Shown: one piece after another, positions 36,766 to 47,162 of the stretch
Position numbering within the stretch: position 1 is the first letter of the stretch
Layout: every line of letters begins with the position of its first letter
DNA from: Micropterix aruncella
Lineage: Eukaryota; Arthropoda; Insecta; Lepidoptera; Micropterigidae
Direction: 5' to 3'
Length of the DNA: 64,000 nt
Assembly (NCBI GenBank): GCA_944548615.1
Contig: OX155951.1
Coordinates: 20,480,474-20,544,473, forward strand
Made by a program: the position numbers and the translations under genes
Notes under the pieces: model-generated
What the model saw: the letters and a program-made list of their open reading frames with translations, nothing else
Database searches by the model: none
What the model was told of the DNA's origin: nothing

Positions 36766-37329
36766 GCGCGATCGAGCGATAAGACCAAACTGGTTTGACT
36801 TCGCCGCGGCTGTAGGCGCCTACCGCGCCTACAGCCGCCTGTTCGCCAGACGCGGGAACATGGCCAACACGAGCGGATAGGAAAAATCAAATCGGACGCC
36901 AGATGTCCGCGCCCGCGCTAGGCTAGGCTAATCGCTACTCGCTCGCGCGCTCGCTAGCTAACGTGGCCGAAAACGTGCGCACCATATGTTCAAACTTTCG
37001 CGTCCGCGCTCGCTACCGCGCCCGCGCCTGAGCGTGGATGAGCGTTAAGGTACATAGTAGCCAAATGTGAAGAATGATGAGACTTTTATACTTTACGACT
37101 ACTGTATCTTTCGCCATGTATATAAATACTTTATTTCCAGTTTATCTTTTAAGAGTTTTTCCAAAGCCTCGTGGCAATACCTGATTGGTTTTGATGTCTG
37201 CCTGTGGCCATTGATCGCTAGGAGCATTGCTCTGCTATCTGTATATATATATGTATGTATGTCCCTGCCTTTTACTGATCTGTTTGCTATTTCTCCTGGT
37301 CGTGAACGGTTTCGAGCAGCATGGGTCAC

Positions 37330-37986
37330 AAGATCCATTTTGTTCTCGGATCGGCTCAACTCACGATTCAGCTCCTATTCAGAAGTAAGACTCCCGTGTC
37401 TCAGGTCTCAGAGCTGATGAACCGATTTCTCCCGGCGGGATTGCATCCCAGCGCCACTGGAAGGTTTGCACACCGGTCGGCGAATGCCAATCGGCTGTGC
37501 ATTCTGACTAATTGCTGAAGGGGTCTGCAGACTATCGATATATACTGTTTCCTAAGCAGCGGGGGTGGATGTTGACCTGTTATCTTGGCACTCCTGAAAT
37601 GACCTTGGGCCACTCGATCCCGTATGGCACTACAGGCAAAGAACGCCCAGGTCCGCGATAAATTTAAAGTGAATTACCACTGTAAAACAACAGGTAGAAG
37701 TTGTGTATCCGACTTTGGACGTAACCAGTCGGGAGGACGGAGGTATCCTGAAGGTTAATTCCAGATGGAAATATCCTACCAGAACTGGTAGTTAGGGGGT
37801 GAGACTGCCCGCTGGGCACCTTTTCCGGTGCCTCGCCGTAAGGCGTCGTCCTCTAACGGGTTGCTTGTGAACTAGACAGTAGATTGTATAGTCCCCAAGT
37901 CTTCTACTCTCATCCCACAGATGAAGGAACGATCTATATCGTTATACCAGCCTGGGGGGACGGGTTTTGCCCGTTGTAGTCGACAC
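37330..37986 (+). repeat. GC-rich dispersed repeat F2, long plus-strand copy
   Basis: Ordered blocks shared with the 13.3-kb and 51-53-kb copies: GGCTCAACTCACG, GCCAATCGGCTGTGCATTCT, GACTAA, CTGTTTCCTAAGCAGCGGGG, CCGCTGGGCAC, TCTAACGGGTT. The end is GGGGACGGGTTTTGCCCG then TTGTAGTCGACACC. Frames of about 65-115 codons inside differ between copies and are not genes. Confidence 0.65.
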
Positions 37987-38094
37987 CGCCCTACTACTAT
38001 TTCTCCTATGTTCATAATTATTCAAACGATCATCCATAATTATTATTATATCATCCATAATTAAATAATAATTAGTAGTTTGTGCCCTAGGGTT

Positions 38095-38580
38095 GTTTTA
38101 TCTTTAGCGCAAGGGATCGTGAGTATGTCCCTGGCCCAACCCTTCACTTGTTTTTGAGCCATTCGTAAAAATGGTTATATCGTCTCGTGCCTCTTTATTG
38201 GTAAGATCATGCCCAAGGAAAAATTTGATAACTTTCCCTGGAATTATACTAAAATAACATTGTATCTGTATCCATTTCAAGTAGTGGATTAATCACATAT
38301 CTGTTGCAGAACTTCCATTTACTTTTTGGTTCTTCCTTTTGTGTTCCAGAGTCTTATCTGTGGAGGTCGTATGATGTTCTCACCGCGTCTTGTTTTATAA
38401 AGAGGTCCTGAGGTGGTAGACCAAGTACACGTTATATTGCCTCCGTGAGAACTGTTGTCATCGCTCCAGCGGCACCTGCACATATGAGTCTTTATACCGA
38501 TGTTAGCGTTCTTATAGCTATTTAGAGATTATTTCTGAGCCACAATACCTCGACTCCGTAAATAATATACGAGTACACTC
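38095..38580 (-). pseudogene. LINE fragment with RNase H start (I-group type)
   Basis: Across shifting minus frames one reads AGAAGAMTTVLTEAI, VLGLPPQDLFIKQDAVRTSY, NPLLEMDTDTMLF, and finally ITIFTNGSKTSEGLG. A conserved LG-PPLDLFI block before a FTDGSK-type RNase H start is characteristic of LINEs whose ORF2 carries RNase H. At least three frameshifts or stops separate the blocks. RT proper is missing. Confidence 0.65.
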
Positions 38581-38589
38581 AAAAGTAAC

Positions 38590-39029
38590 GAATTTGGGTT
38601 GCTAACTTAATTTAACTATCTCGGACACTAGAATAGCTAGATTATTCAAATAAAGATTATTTTATAGCAAATTTACCACAACTTAAATAAAATTAATAAA
38701 ATTACTTACTTGACTTAAAGTAATGACATCAAAAAGGCTTAAACAAAATGAAATATATTTAAAAAAAATAAATACGAATTCACTGCATTTGTTTTTGCTT
38801 TTGTTTCTGTTCTCCTACAAAAAAAAAACGGTTACCTAAAACTTTCTCAGCAATTCGACAAGGACGTCATATCATTCAATTTAAAAGTCGAATTTCAAAC
38901 GCGCGTCGCTGTAAAATTCGAAATTCGAACGAGGGACTACAACACAATGAAGATTTAAATTTCGAACGTGTGTCGCGCGATATCAAACGCGCGACGCAGC
39001 AAATTTAAATATTTGATTCCCCCACACTA
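38590..39029. other. AT-rich stretch without recognisable features
   Basis: Bases 38880-39000 contain repeated CGAATTTC/TTCGAA and CGCGCGTCG or CGCGCGACG words, possibly a small decayed repeat. Nothing else was recognised. Confidence 0.4.
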
Positions 39030-39265
39030 TGGCTATACCAAAATTTGTCAATGCGATTTTGGTCCAACAAGGCATCTGTTTCTAATTCTCTTAGTCTAAT
39101 ATTTCGAGGATGATATAGGACTAGTTCGTCCCCTGGTAAACCGATTTCAACCACAATCGTTCCAACTCTTGCTACGATCAAATGATGCCTACATATCAAA
39201 TTTCAACTCAATCGAGTTAAGTCTTTGGCGGCTATCGTGAAAGAATACACATACATAGACACTTA
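39030..39265 (+). repeat. Interspersed repeat family F1, copy
   Basis: Contains ACCGATTTCAACCACAATCG, TTCCAACTCTTGC, AAATGATGCCTACATATCAA and TCAATCGAG, in the same order as 6070-6445 and 41010-41290. Confidence 0.55.
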
Positions 39266-40374
39266 GCCAGACTTCAGTCTGGAAATAGTCTTAATCATCT
39301 CAAAGGGGCCATTAATGAATATTTCCGTCTTCACCTCGAAAAATTAATGAGTGTTCACAAAACTTTCCCTCTTCGTCGGCTGGTGGGCCGGCAAAGTAAT
39401 CTAACAAGCGATTCTGGTATACAATATTCATTATTAATATAGTTTTTAACTAATAAGCTAGCACTCCGTAGCACAATTTCCGAGATATTCATACTTTTAT
39501 GGTAGTGACCCTGATTCCTTGCTCATGAGTGTAGTTTATATTTTATGACATTTTAAAATTTTCTTATTTTTATAAAGCCCAATTTTTTAAACTGGAATTC
39601 TGATTTACAAGACATTTTCGTCCTATTTTACACGACTACCCAACAAAAAAGAGTGATCTGTTAAGGGTTGGCTGTGAACATAGACAAATTCTTTTAAATA
39701 TATTTACTTGTTCTTCCTAGACTACCACGGCTATACAGCATCAAATGAATACACCTCCGTTTTTGGAAATAGAATTTCGAACACGGATTGCAACGTCCCT
39801 CCCAGTAATAAAGCCCTCATCTGAAATATCAGCCATTTGCCTGTGCCGCCCATTAAACGGGGATATCTACCGTAAGCGTATTCATTAATTTGGTATTCCG
39901 TTTTAACGTACCCATTTCAATGGACTTGTTTATGTCGCTTACGTTAATGTGCGTGTAGTTATGGCCTTGTTGGGGTTATGAATGTCCGACCGATGGTAAT
40001 TTTGGGGTCTCGCCAGTTTGCTTTAACGGCGAAACCATAATTTAACACACGCGTCACTTGGCTGACTTATCTTAAGGGTGGCTGGCAAACCGCACGACAT
40101 ACTGCTTGTTCTAAAGTTTGTGCTTTTTGGTGCGATCGTTCTCGCGAGACATCAAGATTTGGCAGAGTTTATAAAAGCATTTTTTTCTGTTTTGGTGCTT
40201 TACTCTTTTGATGCGTTTGTAATTAATATCAAATGATAATATAAAATACGAATAGAATAGTTACAGAATATTTTAAACGAAATTTTTATTCTTTCTTATG
40301 ATATATTCTTCGAGTGTGCTTACGAAGGGTATTTGAAAATTGAGTAGACATTATTATAAACAAACGGTTGTGTC
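39266..40374. other. Unassigned stretch
   Basis: Bases 39780-40150 are of balanced composition and look unique (possible non-coding conserved DNA); the rest is AT-rich. No gene was recognised. Confidence 0.35.
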
Positions 40375-40910
40375 TCCCCAGGATTTTCCCGGAAAGCAGT
40401 CAACCCCCTTACCCTCCGCACGCCAAACCCCTCAACCACCGACCCCCCCTAACGCCCCCCCCTAACGCCCCCATAACCCACCTTTTTTCCCTTCCAACAC
40501 ACCCCTTCAACACCAGCCCCCCAACACCTCCTGCCATCCTATCCCCCTTCTCTCTACCCCCTCCTTAACCACCCCCCCCCCATCAAGCAAACCTCCCTTC
40601 CCACCCAAACCCCCATCTACCCAAACCCCTAAACGCCTCCCCTAAAACCTTTTTTGCATCCTAAGCACTTGGGTATCAATTGAGGCAAGCACTCTACATG
40701 TGGCGGTATAGGAACTCACGAAACAAGAAAAATATCGAGAGAAGAATATTATCGTCCGGAACTTTATACATCCTGAGTACTTGGTACTTAGTCTATCTAC
40801 TATGGCCCTCCCCCCCCCCCCCCTTCCACTCCCTCCCCTCCCCCCATAATAATGATTGATCATGATAGTAAATCTAGTATAGTATTTTTGTAGCATTTCC
40901 GTGGTATTAA
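40375..40910 (-). repeat. C-rich tracts, G-rich family in reverse
   Basis: Starts CCCCAGGATTTTCCCGGAAA, the reverse of the family's closing motif. It continues as about 250 bases of C-runs to 40640. A second C tract lies at 40808-40850. Near 40885-40908 is TTTTGTAGCATTTCCGTGGT, the complement of the 8.64-kb flank. Open frames such as 40368-40568 are proline-rich by-products. Confidence 0.6.
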
Positions 40911-41009
40911 AATGGCTTTTTTCTAATATGGTTCGATTCTCGGTTAGCGTCGCGCGGTTCGACGTTATTATTTAATTAAAATGTATGGCGGAATTTAATT
41001 TTTATTGTG

Positions 41010-41290
41010 TCGCTTGTATAAGAGTTATGGCAACCAAAATGAGCCCTACGATGGGCCCTACGACGCATCTGTGACCAAATTTCAAGTATCTAAGGACAAT
41101 ATTTTGAGACTAAAGTATGACTAGCGCACCTCCTGGTGAACCGATTTCAACCACAATCTTTTCAACTCTTGCAATGGCCAAATGATGCCGGCATGTCAAA
41201 TTTCAGCTTAATCGGATGAAACGTTTGGGCGCTATCGTTGAGGAGCTAGGAACTCAGACACATAGACACACACAAGTGAGTTCACAATAC
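41010..41290 (+). repeat. Interspersed repeat family F1, best copy
   Basis: Contains GACCAAATTTCAAGTATCTA, GGTGAACCGATTTCAACCAC, AATCTTTTCAACTCTTGCAA, AATGATGCC, TTAATCGGATGAAACGTTTG and an ACACAC-type end. Its reverse counterpart is at 8370-8540. Confidence 0.6.
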
Positions 41291-42540
41291 TTTCCTCTGC
41301 TAGGAAAGTAAAAAATGACTCGAAAATATGCGGAAAAATCATTTTAATCCAAATACGGCTGAGCGACTCGCGGAGGGCTTTGACGTTGCCAGCATGTCTG
41401 GTTATGGGCTTCAAGTGTAATTTAGCCGTAGCCGGAAAAGCTTTTTAAAATGAAATGCGACCGACTGCACGAACATTTTAATGGAGCGGACGTTTGCAAA
41501 ATGCTCATCGGCAATCCTCTACGCTGCCAGTGGGTTGTCCTCTATCATTTCCATGCAAGTTTGCGAACATCGCCATCCGACGCTCGCCATTTCAATGGAC
41601 GTTTCCTCGGCTTTTTCGCGCTAGCACTCTGCCACTTCATACTACCGCCTGCCTAAATTTCTTCCCAAGTAGCGTGTATTTTATCAATTTTATCTCTCTT
41701 TCATACTCTCCGTCTCTCTTCATCTCTCTCTTTACTTTCTTATACGCTTATTTTTTTAATATAATGAATATTTCGCAATACTTAAAAAATATATATTATG
41801 ATTTTTTCGATTTTCAAGGTTCTTGGGGCACCCCTTAGCTTTATCTGATTGGGCTTAAATTTTACACAGATTTTTTTATGCAATGTCACCATCAAAATTT
41901 TTTTCGCTATGATTAACTAAAATGGAAATATTAATGTGAACAAATCCAGTGTACAATCGGCTTAAAAATGATCCGACGAATTAGTTCAGCTATCTGTCAA
42001 TTCGTATCGTCGGCTAAACTAGAGCGATGTATTTAGTTTCTTACACTATATTGCGTGCGAGGTACGTTACGAAGCAGTTTTAATTATGGTGTTTATATAC
42101 GATTTGTAAGAAGAGGATTATGCAAAACTCCCAAATTCTCATAATGTTAGAATGCAGACGTGGAAGAATATCTCGCTCTACTTAATTATTACATTATATA
42201 TTATCCTCTTACAGTCTTTTACAGTACTTTAACATACGATAGAAATTAGGACGTCAAATGTTGAATACAGGCATACTTATTTTTTTAAATATATATAGAC
42301 AAATATAGAATATAGACAAATTAGCATGGTAAATTACTGAACCTTTCTGTTTATAAACTACATACTCGAATACATTAAAAAAAAAATAGTATTTTACAGT
42401 TATAATATTTTACATTTCACAGTGCACTGCCCAGGGGGGTCTCCCTATAGGATATCTTTTATTCAAATCGCTTCGCTACGTATAGAAGCTAAACCATAAG
42501 TTAAGCTGCCAACAAAACAAGTTTAGCCCTGCAAACCATA
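41291..42540. other. Unassigned stretch
   Basis: Frames at 41450-41656 and 41494-41838 overlap in different phases within a mixed-composition block and show no motif. The remainder is AT-rich. Confidence 0.35.
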
Positions 42541-42597
42541 AATATATCTGCCACATAAGTTTGGCCATGCGGTCCAAGCTGCATGAAACCGTTTATT

Positions 42598-42998
42598 CCA
42601 TGGGGGAAGGGTGGGGAAAGGGGTGGAGGATGGGTGGGTTTGGGGATCAGAGTGTGTTAGGGGCGAGGGGGGAGGAGGTTTGGGTGGAGTGGGTTTGGAG
42701 TAAGGGGGTTGTGGGTCAGAGGGGGATGGAGGTAAGGGGGTTGGGGATGGAGTGGGAGAGAAAGGGGGTGCAAGGGGATGGGATGAGTAGGGGGGGGGGG
42801 GGGGGAGATGAGTGAAGGGGGGAGGGATGGGTGGTTGGGGGAAGGGGCAAGATGGGGGGAGAGGGAGGAGGTGGAGTTGGGAGTATTGAAGGGGAAGGGG
42901 AGTTTGGGGCGCGGGCGGGGGGGGGGGGGGGTTGAAGAAGGGGTTTTAAGAGGTTTGACGCGGGAGGAGGTTCTGCTTGCCGGGAATGTCTTGGAGTG
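42598..42998 (+). repeat. G-rich tract family, longest copy
   Basis: Nearly 370 bases composed mainly of G-runs separated by A, T, TGA or TGT, including homopolymers of 15 or more G. It ends at 42976-42998 with CTTGCCGGGAATGTCTTGGA. Runs of four or more G recur densely, so several G-quadruplexes are possible on the plus strand. Frames on both strands are low-complexity artefacts. Confidence 0.75.
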
Positions 42999-43262
42999 AC
43001 GCAACCGATTAAAAAAAAAGTATATTTCGTAGGTTACAAAGTTTAATAGTAGGGCTTGTGAATGTCAATGTTCATTGCGTTCCGAAAGGGTTAACCTAAC
43101 GCAGGTTTCAGTTTAATCTAATTAGGGTTACAATAAATCCGAGACTCGAACTTAAATCGAAGACTCGCGGTTGTTTGACATTATAAATTTGTTGTATATT
43201 ATTAATAAAATCATTTATATATTAAATTGAACACTACCCAATATTTAGACGTAAATGTGCTA

Positions 43263-43490
43263 CCTCACCGAGAGCATTATTCGCCTGTAATGTAACATTT
43301 TAAATTCGATTTTGAGCATTACGTTACAATACTGCCTCCCTGACTGACTAGCATTCGCCTGTAATGTAACATAGATTCGCTTACAGACAGATCATTACAG
43401 GTTGCGCACTGTAATACGCGGATCTTCCCCCTCACTGATGTAATGCTCGAATCTGTAACTTTACACTACAGGCAAATGCTCGCGGTGAGG
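43263..43490. mobile_element. MITE family E, 228 bp
   Basis: The left end is CCTCACCGAGAGCATTATTC. The right end in reverse is CCTCACCGCGAGCATTTGCC. Both continue with CTGTA(A/G)TGTAA, and the inverted similarity extends to GAGCATTA about 50 bases in. GCATTCGCCTGTAATGTAAC occurs a second time internally near 43352. No coding sequence. Confidence 0.7.
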
Positions 43491-44049
43491 GATTACCTTA
43501 AGAAAAACCGAACTCGTAAAATTACCGTCTTAAAATCCGTCTAAATCTATTTCAAATCCGATTCGAAGTATTAGAAGATCTTATGTCGAAGGAGGTATCG
43601 ATCCGATATTGCCTACTCTCGCGCGGTTATTAAATGATTACATTTGTAAAATTTATGTAAATCTTCAGATTGGTTATTCTTTTTGGTGTTGGTTAAGTTA
43701 TTTTATGTCCACGGGGGCAAAAAGCTATGATCACTGGACCCACTGGCCTTTTTCCAAATTAAGCAACAAGGATCCGATGCGGGCGTGGAAGCCGCCGCTC
43801 TGAGCGCTGCATTTACTACCCTCGTGGACGTAACTGAATGTCGTAAATCAGCGACGCCCGGTGTCGGCTAAATCCCGCATGAGAAATGAAAAACAATTCG
43901 CCGCTTCATTCGTTGCCCGTTCGCGCGCCGGGAAATCATCCGAGCATAAAATATGCGGCTGCCTTGTCTTTGACGCGCATGCACTGTCACATACCTGGCA
44001 GTGGCATATCCAAAAATCTTGTTACTGGAGGCGGCCGCACATACGGGTT
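43491..44049. other. Unassigned stretch, partly GC-rich
   Basis: Bases 43780-44040 are GC-rich with frames in two phases; the peptides are unrecognised and neither frame has splice or promoter support. Confidence 0.35.
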
Positions 44050-44324
44050 GAGTTTTAAATTAGTGACATCCTTGAAGTGGGTGAATCAGTACGAGCAAAA
44101 AAAACAACTAGTATTTCTTTTTAAAAGAAGAAAAAGAGAATAGAAAAAATGGGAATACGTTTTTTTCTTTTTTGGAAAATTAAAAAACTTGACTTATAAA
44201 TAAATGTTTAACATGCGTGGAGCGCGATGCACCATCTAGCAATAGGTAAAACAATGCGAATAAACAATATTCGCGATATTTTACTTACCGCTAGATGGCG
44301 CAACGTGATCACCTGTTTTATACT
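44050..44324 (+). repeat. MITE family D relative, rearranged
   Basis: Begins GAGTTTTAAATTAGTGACAT then CCTTGAAGTGGGTGAATCAG, the MITE D terminal repeat. It carries the core box twice in opposite orientation (CACCATCTAGCAATAGGTAA and TTACTTACCGCTAGATGGCG). No right terminal repeat is seen before the LINE tail begins at about 44325. Confidence 0.55.
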
Positions 44325-47100
44325 CATCATCATCATCATCATCATCATTTATTCATTCCATAAAAGCATTTCACAATACTGAGGAACATGTCAAATTTTA
44401 CAATCATAATTTACTGGATGATAAAACCGCTTTGATTAATTAAAAGGAAAAAAATAATTGTAATCAGAGGTGATTACTTAAAAATAGTCAAATTTACAAA
44501 ATAATCAATAATCAAACAAATAATAATCAATACCATAAAAAGAAAAATTCTGAAACATGCGTAATTAAAAACAATGTCAATAAAATCTAAAACTTAGTTC
44601 GAAAGTATAGTCATAATATGGTTATTTATAATCAAGCAATTGTGGACGCAATATCATAAAAGTCGTCCAGTTTGTAAAGGGCATGTTTGACTAACTGAGT
44701 TTTCAAGCAGATTTTATATGCCGCCATCTCAAGTCTTTTCGTCGATGATGGCAAAGCATTGAACAATTTAAATCTAATATATAAAAATGTTTTTTGATAT
44801 TTAGTCAAGCGTACTTTAGGCAATAACACATTGTTTTTAGATCTTAAGTATCATTAGCAAGCGCAAGGATGAAGCATTTGTTATTACCGGGGACTTCAAC
44901 GTGGATTTATTGAAGCTATCATCGCAAGCAAACTCACTAAAAGATCTCTTTATGTCATATGGACTGCAGACGATCGTGGATTTTCCCACCAGAATCAACA
45001 AAACAACGGGCAGTGCGACTTGCATTGACAATATCTTCACTAATGTTTCAACAGACCATTCTTATATTCATAATGTCGTTATTACTTTTTCTGATCACAA
45101 TGCACAGATATTAGAGACTTTATGTATTAAAAAAATGTCATATAAAGGGCATGTTTGGAAACGGCAGATAACTGATACGAATAAGGCTATATTTTATAAG
45201 CAAGTAGCAAGCGTGAAACTAGATTTAAACTCAGGGCCTGATAATGTTTTTACAAATTTCATTAGAAAATTCAATCTTATTTTTGAGTCAAGTTTTCCAA
45301 AACGCCTATGTACATCTAAACAATGCAAGAAACCATCTTGGATCACACGTGGACTTCAAATATCACAAACTAAACTACAACTTCTACAAGATGTACTAAA
45401 TCGCTACGAAAGCAGCTCCCTAAGATGCTACTACAATAAATATAAACAAGTTTACAGGATGACTGTTATATCCGCAAAGAGACTATCAATTAAAAATGAA
45501 ATTCTTAATTCTAAAAACCAAAGTCGGACGACATGGGACATTATAAATAGAGAATGTAGGAACAAAACTACAAGAAACATCGAATCTATCGAATTACTAC
45601 ACAATCAGATAAAATATACAAATCCACAGGAACTTACAAACATCTTTAATTACCACTTCATTAATACATGCAATATCATTATAGACACGGCGAAAAGTAA
45701 TCAAAGTGTGAGTCTACCGGATAGTTTGCCTGCCTCATTACACCTCTATCCGATCACAGAGGGTGAACTTAGTGCGTGTTTTAAATCATTAAAATCCAAG
45801 TCGGCTACTGACATATGGGGCCACTCCATGAAATTAATCAAGGATATATCGCCAATAATTACGCCCATCCTATTACCGATTTTAAATAAATGCCTAAAGC
45901 AAGGCATTTTCCCCACTGCTATGAAAACAGAAAAGGTTTTGCCGATATTTAAAAAAGGCAGTAAAACAGATATAAATAACTTTCGTCCTATATCTTTGTT
46001 GCCGTGTTTCTCAAAGGTCTTTGAGAAAATTATATTTAATAGAATAAATTCTTTTTTAGATACTTTTAATGTTATTATAAGAAATCAATTCGGCTTCAGA
46101 AAGCATAAGTCGACCACTATGGCAATTAGCGAGTTAGTAAAGCAAATTTTAGAATCACTTGACACATCTCAAAACCCCATAGCCGTTTTTTGCGATCTAT
46201 CGAAGGCCTTCGACTGTGTGAATCACCAGATTCTTCTAGATAAACTAGAGAGGTATGGTATCCGCGGTAGAGCTCATAGCCTGATCACATCATATCTAAA
46301 TAGGAGATACCAAATTGTGGAAATAAACAATGCTAAGTCATTGCCAAAATTAATTGCACGCGGGGTACCTCAGGGCTCCATACTTGGGCCACTACTATTT
46401 ATTATTTTTATTAATGATATCGATAGGACAATTACGCCGCCAGTAAAGACGCTTCTATACGCCGATGACACCAGCTTCTTTTTTGAAAATAAAAACACCC
46501 AGGTCTTGGAAAAGCTGATAAACGAGCAGCTTCTTGTGGCTAACACTTGGTTTGAAAAAAATCAACTTTTCATAAACCCATCAAAAACGGTAGCGATGAA
46601 ATTTTCAACTACTAAAAAGAATGACAAAAATATAACGATTAAAATGGAATCAGAAAATATAAATATTGTCAGAAATACTAAATTCTTAGGGATCACTTTA
46701 GATGAAAATTTAAACTGGAATCAACATATCAATAATTTGTGTGCAACTTTGTCATCGGCAGTCTATGCTATAAGAAAGGTGAAATTTCTGGCTGGCGAAC
46801 GTGCAGCGATCAGTGTGTATCACTCCTGCTTCCATTCAAATATGTCTTATGCGATACTACTATGGGGTAATGCAAGCGATACCCATCGCGTTTTTGTGCT
46901 ACAAAAGCAAGCCGTTAGGACAATTTTTGGTGTAAGCAGAGAAAAACATTGCGCCCCTTTTTTTATTAAAGCTGGTATCCTTACCATGTCGTCCATGTAC
47001 ATATATCAGTGCCTTTTATACGCCAAAGAGAATGTTTTAAATTGCGAGCTTCACTCCACTCGGCATAGCCATAATACGCGACATAAAAACATTTTTAACG
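44325..47100 (-). mobile_element. Jockey-like LINE with inverted 5' segment (twin-priming geometry)
   Basis: The minus strand carries the 3' end: tail (TGA)n at 44325-44349, AT-rich UTR, and C-terminal codons up to about 44845. Adjacent and on the plus strand is the preceding part of the same protein type, from within the endonuclease (about 44845) to NTRHKN (about 47088). The minus part resumes at RSKNNVLLPK, which in the family follows the NTR motif directly. So the outer edge of the inverted piece and the inner edge of the 3' piece are neighbours in the intact protein. This is the arrangement predicted for twin priming during target-primed reverse transcription. Confidence 0.75.
44632..44845 (-). 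pseudogene. LINE ORF2 C-terminus (3' piece)
   Basis: Reads RSKNNVLLPKVRLTKYQKTF, LYIRFKLFNALPSSTKRLEM and YKICLKTQLVKHALYKLDDF then DI. This is the standard C-terminal segment of Jockey-type ORF2 (an R-L-xx-Y-x-xx-F start, a K-x-(F/Y)-N-x-LP core and a closing (L/V)DDF). It ends in a stop, then UTR and GAT/TGA tail. The frame is intact, so this copy is not ancient. Confidence 0.8.
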
Positions 47101-47126
47101 ACATAAAACTATTTTTAAAAACTTGA
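44848..47126 (+). CDS. LINE ORF2, endonuclease end plus reverse transcriptase (5' piece, inverted)
   Basis: Reads without a stop from ITGDFNVDLLKL (GDFN endonuclease motif, from about 44878) and VVITFSDHNAQ (SDH motif). The RT domain follows: VLPIFKKGSKTDINNFRPIS, FGFRKHKSTTMAISELV, AVFCDLSKAFDCVNHQILLD, RGVPQGSILGPLLFIIFIND and LLYADDTSFFFENK (YADD at 46457-46468). After it come TKFLGITLDENLNWNQHI, a long thumb, GVSREKHCAPFFIKAGI and HNTRHKN. Residues after about 47090 are flank read through to a chance stop at 47126. The first ATG (44901) is internal. The 741-codon frame has no disruption. Confidence 0.9.
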
Positions 47127-47137
47127 AAAAAAACTCT

Positions 47138-47162
47138 ACCCCCCCCCCCCCCCCCCCACCCC
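47138..47162. repeat. Poly-C tract
   Basis: About 20 consecutive C bases immediately outside the inverted LINE segment. Confidence 0.95.

Larger units (their letters stand above)
35861..37045 (-). mobile_element. PIF/Harbinger-like DNA transposon, 1.19 kb
   Basis: The left end reads GTGCTCGTCCACGCTCAGGC. The reverse complement of the right end reads ACGCTCATCCACGCTCAGGC, and similarity continues through GCGGGCGCGGTAGC. TAA at 35858-35860 and TAA at 37046-37048 form a 3-bp duplication, typical of Harbinger. The ends are very GC-rich (GCGCGGGCGCG type). The only protein trace is on the minus strand at 36654-36760. MITE D (36064-36303) is nested within. Too short to encode the transposase, hence non-autonomous. 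Confidence 0.72.

Noticed and set aside
40368..40568. Pro-rich 66-codon frame
   Set aside because: Translation of C-runs belonging to the inverted G-rich family.
42561..43004. Gly/Trp-rich and Pro-rich frames of 63-115 codons
   Set aside because: Low-complexity translation of the G-rich tract, open on both strands.
44632..44829. Independent small gene on the minus strand
   Set aside because: It is the C-terminus of the LINE whose other part lies inverted at 44848-47100.
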